From: Zoogloeaceae bacterium
GTDB taxonomy: Bacteria; Pseudomonadota; Gammaproteobacteria; Burkholderiales; Rhodocyclaceae
Reading direction: 5' to 3'
Assembly: GCA_031290535.1 (NCBI GenBank)
Contig: JAITNI010000180.1
Span: 1 to 6,067, forward strand
DNA length: 6,067 nucleotides
A program made the position numbers and the translations under genes. Positions 5,722 to 6,067 of the stretch are shown here, piece by piece; the first letter of the stretch is position 1, and every line of letters begins with the position of its first letter. A model generated the notes under the pieces. That model was not told the origin of the DNA, did no database searches, and saw nothing but the letters and a program-made list of their open reading frames with translations.

Positions 5722-5790
5722 CAGGGGAACTCTGCATAAGGCCGCTCGCCCTGAAGCTCTGTCGAAGGGCATCCCCCGTAAAAACAAGGG
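5722..5790 (-). repeat. Composite intergenic repeat, copy C (half copy, inverted to A)
   Basis: These 69 bases match the reverse complement of 4499-4567 at 65 positions. Only the half of copy A carrying AACTCTGCACAAG, CCCTGAAGCTCTGTCGAAGG and CGTAAAAACAAGGG is present; the second half is missing after 5790. With A it brackets rpn as an inverted pair about 1.15 kb apart. Confidence 0.85.
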
Positions 5791-5810
5791 GTTGGAAAAT
5801 TTATGAAGAA

Positions 5811-5844
5811 GGCGGGACGCTGGGGACAGCCTCCCGCCTTTTTT
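5811..5844 (+). terminator. Intrinsic terminator T2 between convergent rpn and the right-hand gene
   Basis: GGCGGGACGCTG (5811-5822), loop GGGA and CAGCCTCCCGCC (5827-5838) form a stem with one C/C mismatch, followed by six T (5839-5844). It would stop rpn transcription. Its T-run overlaps the stop codon of the minus-strand gene, and on that strand the stem is followed by TTCTT, so it may work weakly in both directions. Confidence 0.8.
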
Positions 5845-6067
5845 AGGGATGCGTCTCCTCAATCGCCAGCACCGGCGCGGAGGTTTCCTCCTGTGGCGGC
5901 ACGGCGGCGGGCGCGGCTTTTGGCTTTCGCTCCGCCTTCGCCTCCCGACGCCGCAAGGTGACGCGCAGACGCTTGACGCCCAGCACCACGGAACTGACGC
6001 TCAAGACCAGCCCCAGGGCAATCCACGCCAGCATCCAGACATCCCAGAGCGGCCTTTGATACAGCAC
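5843..6067 (-). CDS. C-terminal end of a membrane protein, probably PepSY-associated TM family (runs off right edge)
   Basis: The last 74 codons and the TAA stop are visible. The frame is open to the window edge, where the first codon is GTG, so this is most likely the tail of a longer gene and not a full small protein. LYQRPLWDVWMLAWIALG leads into one strong transmembrane helix (about residues 11-33 of the fragment). The basic motif GVKRLRVTLRRRE follows, then an Ala/Pro/Glu-rich cytoplasmic tail. The RPLWD + helix + VxxGxxRLR pattern is what I recall at the C-terminus of PepSY-associated TM proteins, often found with TonB receptors in iron uptake regions. That would suit the nearby exbD. 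The assignment rests on one short motif; another single-helix tail remains possible. It converges on rpn with terminator T2 between them. Confidence 0.5.
   Translation of the reverse strand: MLYQRPLWDVWMLAWIALGLVLSVSSVVLGVKRLRVTLRRREAKAERKPKAAPAAVPPQEETSAPVLAIEETHP

Noticed and set aside
5054..5737. A 227-codon minus-strand frame opposite rpn
   Set aside because: It is antisense to a gene with clear family motifs, with no domain of its own.
4499..5790. Calling a named insertion sequence
   Set aside because: No target-site duplication, no DDE or HUH transposase, and an internal repeat copy. The inverted repeats are reported instead as a finding.
4453..5800. CRISPR array
   Set aside because: Only three repeat copies, in mixed orientation and irregularly spaced with a gene between; no regular spacers and no cas genes.
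5653..5862. A 69-codon minus-strand frame in the right spacer
   Set aside because: It is made of terminator T2, repeat C and the hairpin stretch; the peptide is the repeat in translation.

Overview
The window looks like chromosomal DNA from a GC-rich betaproteobacterium. The evidence is an Smc-type condensin (not MukB) directly followed by zipA, a gene order typical of that class. The Smc head and hinge motifs also read like betaproteobacterial Smc. This placement rests on recognition, not on a search.

Layout, left to right. (1) Positions 1-3689, minus strand: a complete smc (1177 aa) whose stop overlaps the start of zipA, which runs off the left edge after 52 codons. Both serve the chromosome and division cycle: Smc compacts and segregates DNA, and ZipA tethers FtsZ to the membrane. 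(2) Positions 3690-4017: a divergent intergenic region with hairpins, a (CT)6 tract in place of a ribosome binding site for smc, and a good Shine-Dalgarno for the next gene. (3) Positions 4018-4452, plus strand: a stand-alone exbD, one subunit of the TonB energising complex, with no exbB beside it. (4) Positions 4453-4795: a repeat-packed spacer with two composite palindromic repeats (A and B, inverted relative to each other), a minus-strand terminator and a plus-strand terminator. (5) Positions 4796-5656, plus strand: a 286-aa Rpn/PD-(D/E)XK nuclease-family gene. (6) Positions 5657-5842: a structured stretch, a third repeat copy (C) inverted to A, and a second copy of the plus-strand terminator. 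(7) Positions 5843-6067, minus strand: the C-terminal end of a membrane protein, probably of the PepSY-associated TM family.

The most interesting part is 4453-5844. The rpn gene sits between near-identical inverted 69-bp repeats and directly repeated terminators. Its likely promoter has a perfect TATAAT box 8 bases before the ATG, with the -35 position inside repeat B, so the full-length message would be nearly leaderless and lacks a Shine-Dalgarno. By contrast, an in-frame ATG at codon 191 carries a consensus AAGGAGG at ideal spacing and would make a 96-aa C-terminal protein. This matches the gene-within-a-gene toxin/antitoxin arrangement reported for Rpn anti-phage nucleases. Everything else is ordinary housekeeping or transport sequence.
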